DNA of 64,000 nt from Lethocerus indicus. Lineage: Eukaryota > Arthropoda > Insecta > Hemiptera > Belostomatidae. This document shows positions 1-14,386 of the stretch, piece by piece. The notes beneath the pieces are model-generated. The model was not told the origin of the DNA and ran no database searches. It saw only the letters and a list, made by a program, of their open reading frames with translations. Position 1 is the stretch's first letter; each line of letters begins with the position of its first letter. Location of the stretch: the NCBI GenBank assembly GCA_019843655.1, contig JACDQD010000010.1:7733637-7797636 (forward strand), given 5' to 3'. The position numbers were made by a program, and so were the translations under genes.

Positions 1-1735
1 GCTTTATCACAGATTTTAGCTTGTTTCACACTGTTATTGAATAGTCATCGTATATTGTTATTGATACGAGAAACAGAAATACGATTTCCCGTGCACAATT
101 AGCATATTGATGGGCTTAATTTCGCATCTGGCGAATGACAAATGTTCTTTCAATCGGGAGGCCGGTAGAACATAAATATCTCCGTTCACCTTGAATCTAA
201 GTTGCGGCCTTCGGTTGATGACAAACATTTAAATGAGATAAACCTAAAAATAACCTTTGCGGTTATACTACCAAAAAAATAGTAATTGAAAAGATAACGT
301 ACTTTATATTGTTGTTACACAATTACATCGATGATTTTTCTAAAGAGCAGCGTTAATATTGACGGTACCGTTTGAGAGGTTCACAATAAATATTGAAAAC
401 CACAATGGTTCCGTATCCTAAATGTTTTTGAATATTTGTTCCGAAAAAACAAATGGTTTGTTGCACCTCGTCTAAGTTATAGATCTGTTTCTGTGCATGC
501 ACCTCACTTTGTACACACCACGGTACACTTTGTAAGCGAGTGAAGTCATTGTTACAAATATGAATTGGTTTTCCAGCAGCATTCAATAATTCAACAATCC
601 ATCGATAATTTTCATGAGTTCACACAGTGACGTAAGATAGATTATCTGTTTAGAGTCAGATAAGAAGAAAATGGGAATTTTTCGTGTGAATGGGACGTTC
701 CTTATTAGGCGAATTATCCGGCCGGTATCTTCCAATCTTTGACGCGCGTGTCGGTGCCCACGGTGACCATTTCTGCGTATAAGCGACCCGCGTTTGGAGA
801 GGAATTATTATCTTATCAATCCATTTTGTGGGCCTACGGTTACGTCGCCAGTCTAAGCCGTATCTCCGCTTTTATTACCTAGCGGGTTGGGGGTTCCCTT
901 GACTCCCCCGGGCGGGGCTTTTGGCACGTTCTCCCTTTGGCGATAAGGACGGAAAATAAATTTTCAACGGCCGGGAGATAAAATATAAATAAGCAAAAAA
1001 GATCTTTAAAAGTATACCGGTGCGTGCGCAATTTCTGGGGGTGCATACCCCCTTATGCGATTTTAAATTAGACCGCTTTAATAGTCAGTTGAATCCCTCC
1101 CCCCAGGTTCCTAGGCATGTCCCAAGGGTCCTACCTGTTATTACCGTTATTCTTACACAGTTATTTAGACAATACAATAACAGTCCCGTCCGGACAGGTA
1201 TATCCAAGACCCTCGAGGTACGATCCCAACATCTCGAATAAATCACTCGGGAAAACGCTTTCTAAGGACTGCTTCGAGTGTCCCCCAGTCATTTTTTTAT
1301 TGTAATCAATTCAACAATAACTATACACTGTCAGCAAAGCAATAATTTCTCTCTCAAGTATGCCGGAGTATGTTGAGAGCTCTGTTCTGTATTCGAGCCC
1401 GGATGACTCCTTTTGAGACGATTTGGGATCGACTGCCGTCATTGATTTACGGCAGAAATGTTGTATCTCGGAATTTGTATCTGTTAAAGAATTTTTTTTG
1501 GTATTCTGCGGCCGGTGTGTGTGGCGGAGACCGAGTAAGCGTCAGCGGCAAGTATCGATCTCTTGGCGGTCCCCGGACTGACTCCTCCCCCGCTGGGTTA
1601 ACACCCCAGCACGCTGTAGCGCCCGTATTCTATGCCCTAGACTATAATACGCCTTTTATCATTAATCTTTGAGAGAATCATTTTAAAACGACTCCTTCCA
1701 ATCATCGATTCCTCAAACATAATTCCTAGCCATCA
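1..1735. other. gene-free stretch
   Basis: No open frame here shows a recognisable protein family, splice structure or RNA gene. Base composition is mixed and CpG-containing, as in most of the first 24 kb. Short frames around 1020-1300 and 1370-1672 have no protein-like features that I can support. Confidence 0.5.
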
Positions 1736-2899
1736 ATTTTGCTTCACTCTACCATCCAGCAGTTGTGGACGAGATCTTCTCTGCACTGGAGCTTGGACAG
1801 TACTGCGGTGGTGTCTTTCTCTATTCGATCGAGTGTGGCACCCCGGGTTACTGTTCAAGCTGAAAAATATCCTTCGAATACATATTACCTCATCCTCAAA
1901 TCCTACCTTGAGGACAGGTTCTTCAGAGTTAAGGAAGGCCAAGCGCTATCCGACTACTGTTCGGTCGAAGCGTCCGTCCCTTAGGGTAGTGTCCTAGACC
2001 CACTACTCTATACGATATATGTCTCCAATATACCCACACATCCCTCTTCAGTCCTCGCCACATTCGCTGACGACACTTGCATCCTCCCATCCGACAAAAA
2101 TCCCTCAACTATAACTAGCAAATTCCAAGAGCACCTTTCCAACATCCAGTCCTGGTGCAAACTGTGGAGGGTGAAGGTGAATAGCTCTAAGTCTACTCAC
2201 GTCACCTTCACACTACGGCGACAGCCTTGCCCTCCTGTTCAGTTCAACAATGCTCCTATTCCCACCCAACAGCAGGCTCGCTACCTGGGACTCTACATAG
2301 ACAAAAGACTCACGTGGAACCCCCATACGCGACTCAAAAGAACAGACCTCAACTGCTAATTTGGACTGCTCTCTTTTGAAAAAGACATCCAAACTGACAG
2401 TAGACAACAAACTTACAATATACAAATCCATTTTGAAACCGACATGGACTTACGAAATAGAGCTATGGGGTTCCGCTAAGAAATCCAATATCGCCCGCAT
2501 CCAGAGATTCCAATCAAAAGTCCTTCGTACCATCCTTAATGCTCCCTGGTATGTTTCTAACCGAACAATCCATAATGACCTCAACATACCGACAGTCGAC
2601 GAAGTCGCAAAATCACGCTTCCTTAAATTACATTCCCGCCTCTCTCCACATCCAAAGCTACTCGTTCAGTCCCTTTCCTCTGTTTCCCATCCATTATCTC
2701 CCCCGCGTCGGCTCAAACGCCACTGGCCCAGAGATCTTCTTAGCCCAAAGCCATAAACTGTTCATGTAGAAAAAGTGCCATCATTGGGTGGTCTCTTTTA
2801 TCGAGACATTCATGTGAAAAGAAAACACTCATCAGTTGTACCCATAACTATACGTAGTTAGATTGTACAAAAATAAAAAAGGTTAAAAAAAAAACTATA
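1736..2899 (+). mobile_element. Degenerate Jockey-like LINE, reverse transcriptase part and 3' end
   Basis: This is a 5'-truncated, dead copy of a Jockey-type non-LTR retrotransposon. Reading in shifting frames gives the expected order of reverse transcriptase pieces: HSTIQQL, then VVDEIFSALELGQYCG (from 1762), FDRVWHPGLLFKLKN (from 1824), KSYLEDRFFRVKEG, GSVLDPLLY, and the catalytic FADD at 2063-2074. These are followed by YLGLYIDKRLTWNP and, after another shift, the C-terminal block from 2361 with LKPTWTYEIELWGSA and RFQSKVLRTILNAPWYVSN. The family usually has QGSVLGP; here the Q codon is TAG (1982-1984) and the last G is D. A second stop and a frame change fall at 2356-2361. The frame closes at 2756, and an A-rich tail at about 2870-2899 fits the LINE 3' end. 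No endonuclease or ORF1 is seen upstream. Confidence 0.9.
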
Positions 2900-5800
2900 A
2901 TACCGTTACAAAAAAAGTGCCTAATAAAGTACTGAGGAAAAAGTATGGAATACATATACTAAAGCGAGCGTTTAGTCATGATCTCCAATTAACCGCTCCT
3001 CATTCCAAACCAAGGCTCATGATAATCATTTCATTATTTTTTGTTAATTAAGAGTTTTTGTTAGGTATTTAGAGATATCTGTTTCTGAAATCTATTATGG
3101 AGTCGGTTGGCTGTTGATTATATTCCGTCATCTGCAGGCGTAAGTTATATAATTTATTGATTTGATCATTGTTTGTGCAAAGAAAGAACGTTGTTTGCGA
3201 CGAGTTTCGACGAATTCTTTATTAAAGAATATTTTCTACCGTACCAGTGACATTGAGAAACTTTTGGTTATATTCATGTTGCCTGAGAGTTACGAATAAG
3301 CGAGAGGAGACAGAATATGAAGAGTTTTTTAATAAGTCGATATTTCATATCTGCATTGGTAATACATAAGAATGATAGTTGAATTTTGTTCTATTGAAGG
3401 AAAATTTGATCGCACGTCAGAGAATTGAACAGGGTTTTGCGCCGTCATTGATCTATATCGGACCCTTCAATTACCTCCTTGCTGTAAGGGAGGAATTTTC
3501 TTTCAATTACAAATTTAAACTTATAAAACGACTAGAATGCAGTAATCTCAACATTATGCGCGAGATATTTGTGCCTAATAAGAGCAGTTTAGTGATAACG
3601 AGTAATTGGAGGAAAATTCTGAAATCGCCGATATCGCCGAAATATTTGAGATGCGGCGCTGTGCTTCTCTCGGTTAGAATCATAGATCGCGTACTATCAT
3701 CAGGTTCGCTCAGGTTTTTGAGCGAACATTTCTTTCAAAAACGAATTCACTAGGTTTTCACAGCTGTTTAATTCTCGGCTTTGCGTTTGAACGTTGTGAA
3801 GGAGAAAAATCGTTAGCGGGGGAAAGCCCTTGAGTAATCGCGCCTCGTCTCCAACGCTTTGCCCTCCCGTGTTTTGAATGAAGAATGAAGTGTCCCCTTA
3901 AAAGCTTTTATTAGACCGTTCCGTGTAATTTTCACCTCCTTCCATTACCGCGTTCACGCCAGAAGAAAGTAATTTGCAGAAGATGACAGAGTGCTACAAG
4001 TGGGCAGTGTTCGCCTGGAAGAAGTTCGTATTTCATGACATTCATTTCCGTATTCATTTATTGTGGCTTCGTCAGTAGAAATAAAGTGAGGTACTTGAAA
4101 TATCCTATCCGAATACACTATACTGTTACTCTTTAGTGTCTAACGGTTACTGAATGATTATAAAAAAATGTATATTTCTCCCTTAATATGGCCCCATCTT
4201 TGTGTACGTTGTCATCTTTAAACCTCCATACCGCCTATAACACTACCCGTCGCTCTGTTCTCGGCTTTGTAAGGCGAAAAGAGAAAAAGGAACACGAATT
4301 TAAATACGGCGGCCGGATGCAGTTTGGAAAGGAAGCGGGTCTAAACCAAAGGCAGAGAGGTAGGCGGGCGTGACCGTGAATACCAAACGATCCCTGTTCC
4401 GAACTCCATAGCTAGTACTGAACTGCCCCAGAGTGCCCTGCTACAATTATCCGAGGGGGTAGGACACCAACTGCCCCTATTCCCTTTCCACAGACAGGGG
4501 CCATATGGCCCTTCAACGGGCACCAATTTCCAACAATCGATATTCCGTATTTACCAAGTTTACAGCACTTTTCGAGTTCCCAAAAATTACACTGGATATT
4601 TCCAGCTACAGAACCACAAATCAATATTCCTCGATATAAATTGAGCGTACAACAAACTTGACAATAAAATACTTACATTTTAATGGATGGGAGGAATTTC
4701 TTCTCTTCTGTGTTCACGTGGGTGGCGCTTATATTTCAGTTTCAGTCTCCAGCTAAGCGTCTTGCGCTTGCTTACCGGCTCGCCGCAATACTTCACTCTT
4801 AAAAGACCCTCAACACTCAACACTTACTGAGTGCGAACTCGTTGGTTGTTGTACAGTCCCATTGAAGATTTTGTACGCCCCTTCCAGTACATTTTCTTGG
4901 CACTAGAACACACCGCCGGTAGACCCGAAATAATTTTATTTCTATATTATCAAGTTTTATTGTTCTGTTGTGTAATTTTATAATTATTTTTCCTAATACC
5001 TGACTACTTAATAACAAAAAATTTGCCCATTCATCTGCAAATAGCTCATTTAGCTATTAACACGAGAGGTGCCTCACGTTAATTTAAGAAACTTTTTAGG
5101 TGTTCCTAGGTGGTTGGGATTAGCATTACTAATTCTTAGGTCTCCACACATCAATTTACCTTCAGTATATACCGGTTTCAACGGCGGTGGATCTCAGTAT
5201 ATTATTTTTACGGCAGGAAGCTACATACATAAATTTCTCACTAAGGTACTAACGGTAGGACTATGGTCACACACCGAAATATCTAATGTTACTATAAGAT
5301 AATAAAAACGTGTAATTAATGTAACGATGCCAGGGTCCAGTCACGTCCTAGTTTATAGTTAACCCTAGGAAGGTACCACCACCCTTAGTGTTTCAAGCAC
5401 ACCATATTTCCTTAACCTTCAGCGGACATGTTTCTAACGCGTTTCCAAATTAATTTAGTATAACAGGCTACGAATTATAATTGGGGCCAATGTTGAAACA
5501 TTTAGTGCAGCACTAGATACTAACTGTCGTCCACTTTACGACGAAATAAGACTTCGCTGTTATTCAAGAAAAACCCTGTTTCTTTCATTGGCAATCATCG
5601 TTGGCTGAAAAAGCTGAAACCTCATTTCGAGTGAGAGCAATCTGCAAGGGCGTTGTTGGAATGAGATAGTTAGGCGCCATGCTTTAGAAATATCGCCGGC
5701 TAATTAACTGCGTTATCTCTGAAATAACTGACGATAATTTAATACGTCCGCGATAACAGACCGTACGAGGCTGCTTCGATACTTTCGAACAGAATAAATG

Positions 5801-5929
5801 AGGCGCATTTTCATTCCTCCCATTATTTTTGACAAAGGTAGAATATCTGAACCAGTACACTGTGAAATGACTCACAGGTGCAATCGAAATATGACTTCAC
5901 TGCCAAGTTGTGTAGGCTGGGGTCCGGTT
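2900..5929. other. gene-free stretch
   Basis: No supported gene, RNA or named repeat. The 124-codon open frame at 3379-3753 starts from a non-ATG codon, has no recognisable motif and no clear splice context, so it is not called. Confidence 0.45.
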
Positions 5930-6085
5930 TTTGAAATATGAAATTCGGTGGATTCTGTTTTTACAACGCTGGGAATGTTGTTGAAAACCGGGGCGAGATA
6001 GAACAGTATTTAGAACGTCTATATTTGGGATCGACTTAATCAAATATTCAAGGTAAGACGTTCAACTGCGGAAACCTTTGGTAGG
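5930..6085 (+). repeat. Dispersed repeat family A, copy 1
   Basis: This segment shares two blocks with other places in the window. The block around GGATTCTGTTTTTACAAC (about 5950) recurs at about 17291. The block from TATATTTGGGATCGACTT to GGTAAGACGTTCAACTGCGG (6020-6080) recurs, reverse-complemented, at about 14316-14385. It is an old interspersed element of unknown class, without coding sequence or visible terminal repeats. Confidence 0.7.
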
Positions 6086-9000
6086 GGGATGTTTCAATCC
6101 TCACATCTGTAAGTTAGACCTATAACAGTATAACTATAACAAACTCCGGGTATGTAATGAAATGATTATTTATATGATAAATAATGTGAAAGGGGAGGTT
6201 CCATCGACATTCGGTGCCGTCTTCAATAGGTTTCATTGTGAGGCCAATTTTTATCATTTAATTGAAACTTTGCATAAAAATATATGGGCGAATATGTGCC
6301 TAGTCCAGTCACTGAATTATACAGTTGGTTGTGAAACTCTGTTAGTTTTGAATTTGGTAGCATTAGTAGGATAATGACGTATTGTGGGGGCCGATGAACA
6401 ACTGACAGTAACAGATGACGAGGCGCTTTATCCTCAGCTGGCATGCTTTTTAAATTTAAAAAAAAACACTTTAATCAGCCGTGTCAATTCCCATATATGA
6501 ATGAACATGTATATATGTATGTTATACATAACCGCCGGCGGTTTCTAAGCTGCGTTCTTGGGTATGCTGAATCTCTATCTCTCTCCCCTTGGCGCAAGTA
6601 CCCCACAACTGTGCCGGCCTTAATCACTGTTCGAACTTAAATACCCTCGCCTTGTTATCTTAATAATAATGGGGTTATTAATATGTGACGCACTTGCTCG
6701 GTAAGTGCGATTGACACTGGCAACCGAATCGATACCGACAGAGCTTTGAAGTCCTCGTAAAACCACCCCCTCCCCCTCCGCCCTTCATACCATAAATTGG
6801 TAACGTGTGTATCGGTAATTGGTAAACTATCCATCGAACGACCGTTGGAAATTGATGTTTCCCGGACGTTCAATATTCATGCCGTTGCTGCTGTTGTTCC
6901 GTCGATTGGAATATATGCGCTTTCGGACGTTCTTTTTCCTCCGTTTCTTCGAATCGTTCGGAATTTAAACGTTCTGGAAACAATAGTTAGTTGGACGGGA
7001 TTCCAGTCATACTCGTTTGTCAGGGACCCGGGAATGCTTTTCCTTCTGTCTGAAATTCCAGGCGTATATACCTTTTCATTTTTATTACGTGCTTTCATTA
7101 ATTCCATTCTTGGCCTTCGACTCGCTTATAAGGCAATTTCACTATGCGGTTGCCACCTGCTGGCAAGACAATTCTAAGCCCTATTAATATCTTAGGTATT
7201 TGTGAGTTATATAGTTTAGTACTTAGTACTTTCAATATTTAAGTACTATCAAAATGTAGCGAATTTCTAAAATCGATTAAATGTTATTTTACAAAAAAGT
7301 GCGTGGAAAAAAATTAATAAAAAATTATACCGAATAAAAATAAATAAACACCTCTTAAATTAAACACAAAATGCCGTAAACATTTCCCTGCAGGAAATGC
7401 CGCAATTTGAAGCGGGTACAACCACAGAACTAATATTTATTTAAAGTATAGCTTCCTCTTAATAATGAAATAAACCAACCTTTAGAATACCACAATCGAA
7501 TGTACAGGTTGTACTGCCATAGCGCATTAAACCAGAAAAAAATATTTTTCATAATTTATTTTTGGATTACCTTCCGAAGATAAGGTGATTTGTACACGCG
7601 GAGTGTTTATGAAATTAATATTCTTTCGAAAAATATCAACAATTCAAGTTCATTACTACTACTCACTACTATTACTCGAACTGACAGGAAATCCCATAAT
7701 CGCAATTAGTGTATTGACCAAAAACGCCGTTGCGTCAGTCGCTCGTCATCTTATCTGGGTTTTAAGGCTTATCCCCGTTTCAATTATGCGACTCGACCGG
7801 GTTATTTAGAAAAAAAAATACCCTCCTACGGGAAGCGTTGCGTTTATTAATATTCATATTAGACCCGCACCGCCCCCGCCTCCGCTACCCCGCGGGCCAT
7901 GAATTATTTCGACCGCAGCTGCCGGCTTCCTCGCTTTCGGTCATCTGTCCTCTCGGGTAAACACCCCCGCCGCCCCTGTTTTTCGTGGCCCGGTGAGTGA
8001 ACCGACTGAGCCCCAAGAGAAATTGGAGGCGGTTCGAATTTGTTAATTTCCCTTAGCCTGATTTTTCTCTCCGACCTAAGAATTGAGCGTGTCAATTTTC
8101 CACCGGTGCACGGTGGAAAAGTACGGTTTATTTGCCGTTTACCTCGCCGAAGATAGGAATTATTGTATAATTGTTGCAAGTATTACAAATGTCGGAATGG
8201 TTGGAACAGACTATAATAGATGAGCTTTATTGTTTAAGGTTTTAAATTTTTGTTACGAACTGAAATTGGAGACCTTCTCTTATTTTTCTTAATTAAAATG
8301 TTAGCTCGGGAGTTTCACTCGTTCGTTCTCCACCCACTCGCTACTGGCGGTGGCGAGAAACCGAAACCACTGTAGCCCAGCACCGCACAGGTGAGATAGG
8401 TGATAAAATGAGTATTTTGGTTTTTCCGACCGCAGACTAGAGCAGAAAGAGAGAGAGAGTTTGATGGTGGGAGAGAGGGAGGGGGAGATAGAGTCGTCCG
8501 TGTTAACGACAGAGCGATAGAAACCGGGCCACGATGATTGCACAAGGGAGCAATCAAATGCCGCTTTTGAAAAAAAAAAAGGTTCCAGAAAGACTCACTC
8601 CCGGGAGCGCCCTGTAATTCAAGTGGTCTTTGATGAATAGCAAATAATAGAAGATAGAGTCCCTAACGTTAAAATCAAAGACTCCTACATGCAAGCAGAA
8701 TAAGGGAACAGAAATTCAGTGTTTGTATAGACCTCTGAAATATTAACTAAAAATCGATCTTCTGTGTGTAACAAAAATTACAAACTTCTTGTTTAAAGAA
8801 TTTTTTTATAACTCAAAACGAGCTAATGCTGCAATGGTCATGAAGTGAATATAAATTGATCGCGTTTTTTGAAACGCAACATCACGACGAGTAAAAAATA
8901 ATTAACATTCGCTTTTATAATTTGTTTGAAAACATCGGAAGTTTCCTCCGGTGTTTTAGTTTTGTTTGAATCGTGAAAAGCTGAGTGTTCCCATTAATAC

Positions 9001-12000
9001 GCAGTTACCAAACTCAATTACTAGTTGGCTTTTATGAATGGTTTTTTTCTCTCTTTTAATTTCTATTCAGAGCGTAATTGTCAAATGAACAGTATTATAC
9101 ATTTTATATTTTTTTACATTGTCCCATCACCGATCGAAATCATTTCGGTTGTTTTGTTCAAATCGGCGAATTTTTGCGATTCTCTTTTAAGAGCGAGTCA
9201 AAAAAACATAATTACCTTTTGAGTACAATTTTCATTCGATCCTTGGTGTATATTAAAATAAATTGAAGGCTTCTAGTCTACAACATAAGATTCATTGTGC
9301 ATGCACGTTGCGCGTGTTGTTTTTGCTTGTGTAGCTGCTTAACTATCTGTTCCTGAGAGATAGGACACTACGTAGTACGAAACACTTACTGCAGTGTGAT
9401 AGCCAGTGACTGTAAGTTTCTGTCGCAAATCTCTCCGTCTGATTTTCATTCAGTTTAAAATTTTATTTTTATCACGTATGCAGTTCGAGCAATATACACA
9501 CACACGTAAGTGTGTGTACACGTATGTACACCGTTGGAAAGTAAGTGCCACGAAAAGGACTAATCGAAAGGGAATTTCTATGTCACCTGTGATTTGGGTC
9601 CGAGAGCGGACTTACGTAATATGCTTCTGAACCACGCTGGGTTATTGAAAAGAGAGGGGACGAAAACTATTTATTATGTCCATTTTTTGTCAAACAAACA
9701 TGGAAAAAACATGGAACATTTGGATTAAAATAGATCGGTTTATATTGTATTTTGTAGTATTTGCGGTTTGGGCATGAGATTCTAAGTAGATTGTGTATTT
9801 GAATACGGGGACTTGGAAACTCGTTTTATACGCATGAGGAGGGGGCTCATCTTTTCTCTTACGTCGCTTCCCCATAACTTTTGCCATCGGAAAAATTTAC
9901 AGCCGTGTTTGTCATGTCTGCGGAATGGAAATGTGCAAAAATTGAGTTTCACAAATCTAATAGAACCTGAAAAACAATGGCCGCGATCGCGGTTCTGCCT
10001 AGGGGAAAGAGTAATTTCCGAAATTTTCCGAATGATGATTCCATGGAATTTTCTAAAACATTCTGTAATATGTTTCGTCTGAATCCGACGTACTCGAGGT
10101 AAGTTGGGCATCATGATTGATCAAGTGGAAAATTCAGTTCGGGATATATTCTCAGTGTATTTTCTGTGTTGGTCAGGGAAAACAAAACAATGGAAACAGA
10201 AGTAAAAATAAATGGACGTCTCACGAAGAAGTCTTTACAGGATGAGAGAAGAAGGGGAAAGAAGATTGAGCGTGCAGCGCTCATGAATATGCAAGACAGT
10301 TTTTTTTCGTCCTAGATCCATTCCGATTTACGGTCTCGATCAGAGCTTTTTTCCATTCCTAAAAGCATTTAGACGATATTCAAGTCAGGCATTATTGATC
10401 TATTGAGGCAGGAGAGAAGTAAATGTATTTTGTGCGGAGTGGGAACAAATAACTGCAGGAAATTTTTTCAATACGTACCCTATTTCTGTCGTTTTGTTTT
10501 ATTCTGTAAATAAAACAGAATAAAACCGAGCTTCGGTCTGTAGTCTAACACACATCGAACTGGACGGCGTTGTATATAAATTATCAGTTTGTGTCTAGAA
10601 GCGTCATTTCTGACCTGTCTAGTAGGACTGCAGACAGTGTACCGGGTTCTAATTCCAGACCTAATGAACCGGCGGTGCGCTGGCTCGACCCCTCGAGCTA
10701 ACGAAGGTTTCGAGTGGCCCCTTAAAGTGGGGTCGGGATTAGGTCGCCCTTCAGTTTTATCGCTCGACGCGCCCGGTTAGCACGCCGGGTTTATTAATTT
10801 CACGATAGTGGCGAATCCGTATCAAAGTTTGCAATAGCGAGCCGAACAACTGATACTGTACTTTGTATTCAAGTATACGGGTTCAGACAATACTGAGGGA
10901 ATTCCTATCACATTTGCCGATCATCTGGGGCAATAAATAAATATCATTTAGAACGAGATTAAAAAAAAATTAGGCCCATACTAAAATAAATATTGGAAAC
11001 GCGGAATAATGTTCTCTGAAAATTTCTGTGGCTACGGACAAACATTCGCCTAAAGACTAGGTAATAGTTTTATTGATTTTATTGTTTGTGCTAATATTTG
11101 CGCTGTATATCGTGTCAATGGCTGGTGAGACCTCCTGTCTGCAGCTGAACTACGGGACCTTAAGCGGTGCTTTAATTGACTTTAAATTATTAACAACAAT
11201 TATTAGGAGTATCCTAATATTAAAGAATAAAGGAACCGGATGGTTATCAATGTCAGGATTTCGGGCTATTGGAGTTTCCACCAGCCGGGGCTAACTGTAA
11301 AGACGGGTTTCGACCGGTCGGAGGCGAACGTTAATAGGAAGCATCTCCGGTTTCGTTTTTTTTTATATTGGGCATGAATTTCAGATTTGGTCCTTTTTCC
11401 CGCTTTTAAAATTGCCGATAATTCTATAGAAAACGGTCCGCGGACCGGTCTCGGCAAAAACTGGACTTGATTGACCGAGGTTTTTGGAAACGCCCGGTAA
11501 ATTTTATAGACGCCTACATTTACCCGTTGGTCGATGAAACCGCAACCGGGAGGCGGGTTACACAATCGGGGAGGAAATCAAATCTTTCTTTAAACATGAT
11601 ATTGCCGTTGAAGTTGTCTAATTATTGCTTGCTTATTATTTATTGTTAAGACCTATTAAAAATTTCTTTTAATGAAAAATTGTACCCCACCTGTGCTGGA
11701 AATGTGAGCCTGGGTTCGATTTCCGCTGATTCGAAATTTATTTTATCTAGTAACAGTATTTTATATAGGTCCCGATTCATAAAAAATATACAATTTTGGG
11801 AACCTGCTGATTTCCCTGTTTTATTGAGCTTTCTAAGTGATCGTTACCAGAGTGCAGAAATAGAGCTGTTAATTATATATGAGAATAGGCCCATTATTGA
11901 ATGGTTGGGGTCGCCCCTATATGGCATAGGGCAGTTACGTCGTTAAAACGTGTGTTAAAACACACAGAGACAAAGGAGGAAGAAAAGTGCTAAAGGCACT

Positions 12001-12937
12001 TGTAAAAGTGTAGATTCAAGTACCGTGCGGCTTATTGGAGAGTATGAATATGGAAGCGCAACTGTATTGGAGTTTTAGATTATTCACGTCGAAAAAAACA
12101 GTTACTGTCACGTATTTCACGTTTTGAAATGATTCAAACTCAACCAGTAAATAGGTCACCATGGTACTGAAGGAACACTGCAGAAGATTTTAATAACGGT
12201 CGGTTATTCTCTCGCTTTAAATATTAATCTTAATTAAATTGAAACTGACGACAGCATATATTTTCATTAATACAAATAATGGAAGCGGACAGTTGAATTA
12301 AGGCCTCTTGCAACTATTTTAAACTTCCCCCGTTTCGATGGCTCATTTAGAGGGGGTACCGTACGATCAGTTCTCCTTTTACGACTTTTGACCCTCTTCA
12401 GTTATTAATAGGGACTGGAATTTATATTGTGCCGTAGTTCTGAAGCTGGTCACCCAGTTTGAAGCTCGGGGCCTTATTAACTCCGAACGAGTCGACGGTA
12501 GCAAACCGAATTTCCAGACGGTTCGTGTTTATTCTAAGCGGCAGTAGTGAGCTTGTCCGTCGCCGAAATGTGCACCGAAATCTGAAAATTCGTTTGCCCG
12601 GGGAGCTAATTGTCAGCACTCTTTGAGCAGGAGTGTAGTGTGATTGGCATGCGTAAGTACACAACTGCATTAAGTCACTGACGAAAGTTAACTCTATGAC
12701 CATTTGATTTTTTCAAACTCACACGGCCTGATCAGTAGTATTTAATCGGGTTCTTTTCAATACTAAGGTAGCAATATGTGTCCTATTTAAGCCGAATCAG
12801 AATAAACCCTATAATTATTGGTTCCGTTCTTTTGCCTAATCAGATCGATTTACTATAAAGAACCAAAGAAAAAAGGAAAATTCGAGGGGAGGAATAGATA
12901 TGAAGAGGAATAAATTAGTTCAAATGTTAAGTTTAAA
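6086..12937. other. gene-free stretch
   Basis: No supported gene. Frames at 6797-7177 (126 codons), 9782-10114 and 11266-11565 lack family motifs and splice support. A small alternating purine-pyrimidine tract with ACACAC/GTGTGT and TACACGTATGTAC symmetry lies at about 9494-9533. Confidence 0.45.
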
Positions 12938-13010
12938 GAACCAGTCGCCCGGCAGTATTGAGAGCACAACGTTCACGGATGCCGTCCAGAGGAGAGAATG
13001 AAGAAAAACT
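12938..13010 (+). repeat. Dispersed repeat family B, copy 1
   Basis: The block GAACCAGTCGCCCGGCAGT followed by TTGAGAGC, TTCACGGATGCC and a purine-rich end matches 18645-18715 closely, and its second half matches 25687-25740. All three copies run in plus orientation. Class unknown; it is too short to show ends. Confidence 0.7.
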
Positions 13011-13394
13011 ACTACTAACTACCCCTTTTTTTAAGCTTCAGTTAATTGACTGTTTGGCGACTGGACCTAGAAATTGGAATCATTCTGGGTCTTCCAGTTA
13101 GAAACTATGGCGTACCAGTTCTAGATTGGTTCTAGATGATCTCCCGGGCGAGCTTGTGTGACGAAGGTCCGTCACTGCGAGGGGACCCGGACGAACGCAT
13201 GCGGGTTTCCATTAACAGAATGTTTCCCTTCAGTGCGTCGGATCGACGTATACCTGGAATAAACTAAATTTGACGTCGGAAACCCTCTCGGGGGCTGTTG
13301 CGTGACCGTTCTCCCACGTTCAGAAAACATCAATAGCAATAACGGCCTTCCCCCCGCCATCGGAACTTGATAGGAGTCCGGCATTGTAGATTGT

Positions 13395-13510
13395 CGGTCC
13401 CAATTCAATCTACGGCCAATCGGATAATTGAAACCGGACCGGAAGACCTGTCCTAAAACTCCCCACACGACTAATGAGAAAACATCAATTCTACTTTAGT
13501 TATTTATTTA
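13395..13510 (+). repeat. Dispersed repeat family C, copy 1
   Basis: The block with TCTACGGCCAATCGGATAAT, then CCGGAAGACCTG and a TATTTATTTAC end, is repeated at 30335-30460 with the same order and spacing. This indicates an old interspersed element. No coding content or terminal repeats are visible. Confidence 0.7.
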
Positions 13511-14313
13511 CATTATGGGGCAAGTTGCGATCTTCCGTAGACCTCACAACCGCTCCTGGAAGCGGAGATTATTACACAGGGGCCCGACGGACTTTAAGTG
13601 AAATGTATTTATTTTATTCTCTTAAAATATTCGTGTTCAGGACATTTTAAATATTTTTTATAAACTGATTCCATCCAACCGCACCCGACTCATATTGCAA
13701 TTACGTCCCCGAAAGCGCCACACTACATTCTCATACTCCTACACACATTGCCAGCCCTAGAAACTGCAATTTTTCACGTTTCATCGTACTTGAAGCGTGT
13801 CCGTGAGCCAAAAATGAAATAAATTGGGAAAGTATATTCACTGAGCAAAAAAGTTCTACAACTGACCCAATCCAATTAACACATCCTTTGGTCGCGGAAC
13901 CAAAATTGATAAGAACGGATCTCTCTTAACTTTCACCGTATATTTTGGTTATTATTTTATTTCTGATAACAGGGTTCTCAAAAAGGGTACTTTTTTATAC
14001 AGAGGAAACTTATTGAAAGCATGAATTTGTTGTCATGAATTTTGGCAGGATCTGATTCTCTATTTGGCATACCGGCGGAAACCCCTGTTTGGCCTCTGTG
14101 TTACTACCGCAGAAATATCACAGGACTTTGCTTCACGATAGCAAAGCGCGCGCTTATATTCTGCATAACGCATACTACGAATACTTTAATTTATAATCTA
14201 TATATGGTAATAAACCCAAAGGCTACATGCAGCTGAATGAGGTCAGTCGTTATAAATTGACTTCTGAAACCAGTGAGTAAATACCAGTATGGTGAGGCAG
14301 AGCTGTCCCCTTC

Positions 14314-14386
14314 CCGCGGTTGAACGTCTTACCTTGAATTTCTGATTATGTCGATCCCAAATATAGACTCCGTTCTAAATACTTTT
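14314..14386 (-). repeat. Dispersed repeat family A, copy 2 (inverted)
   Basis: The segment containing GTTGAACGTCTTACCTTGAA and GTCGATCCCAAATATAGAC is the reverse complement of 6010-6082, with only a few differences. It is the best-preserved block of this family in the window. Confidence 0.72.

Noticed and set aside
3379..3753. 124-codon plus-strand frame
   Set aside because: Non-ATG start, no motif and no splice support.
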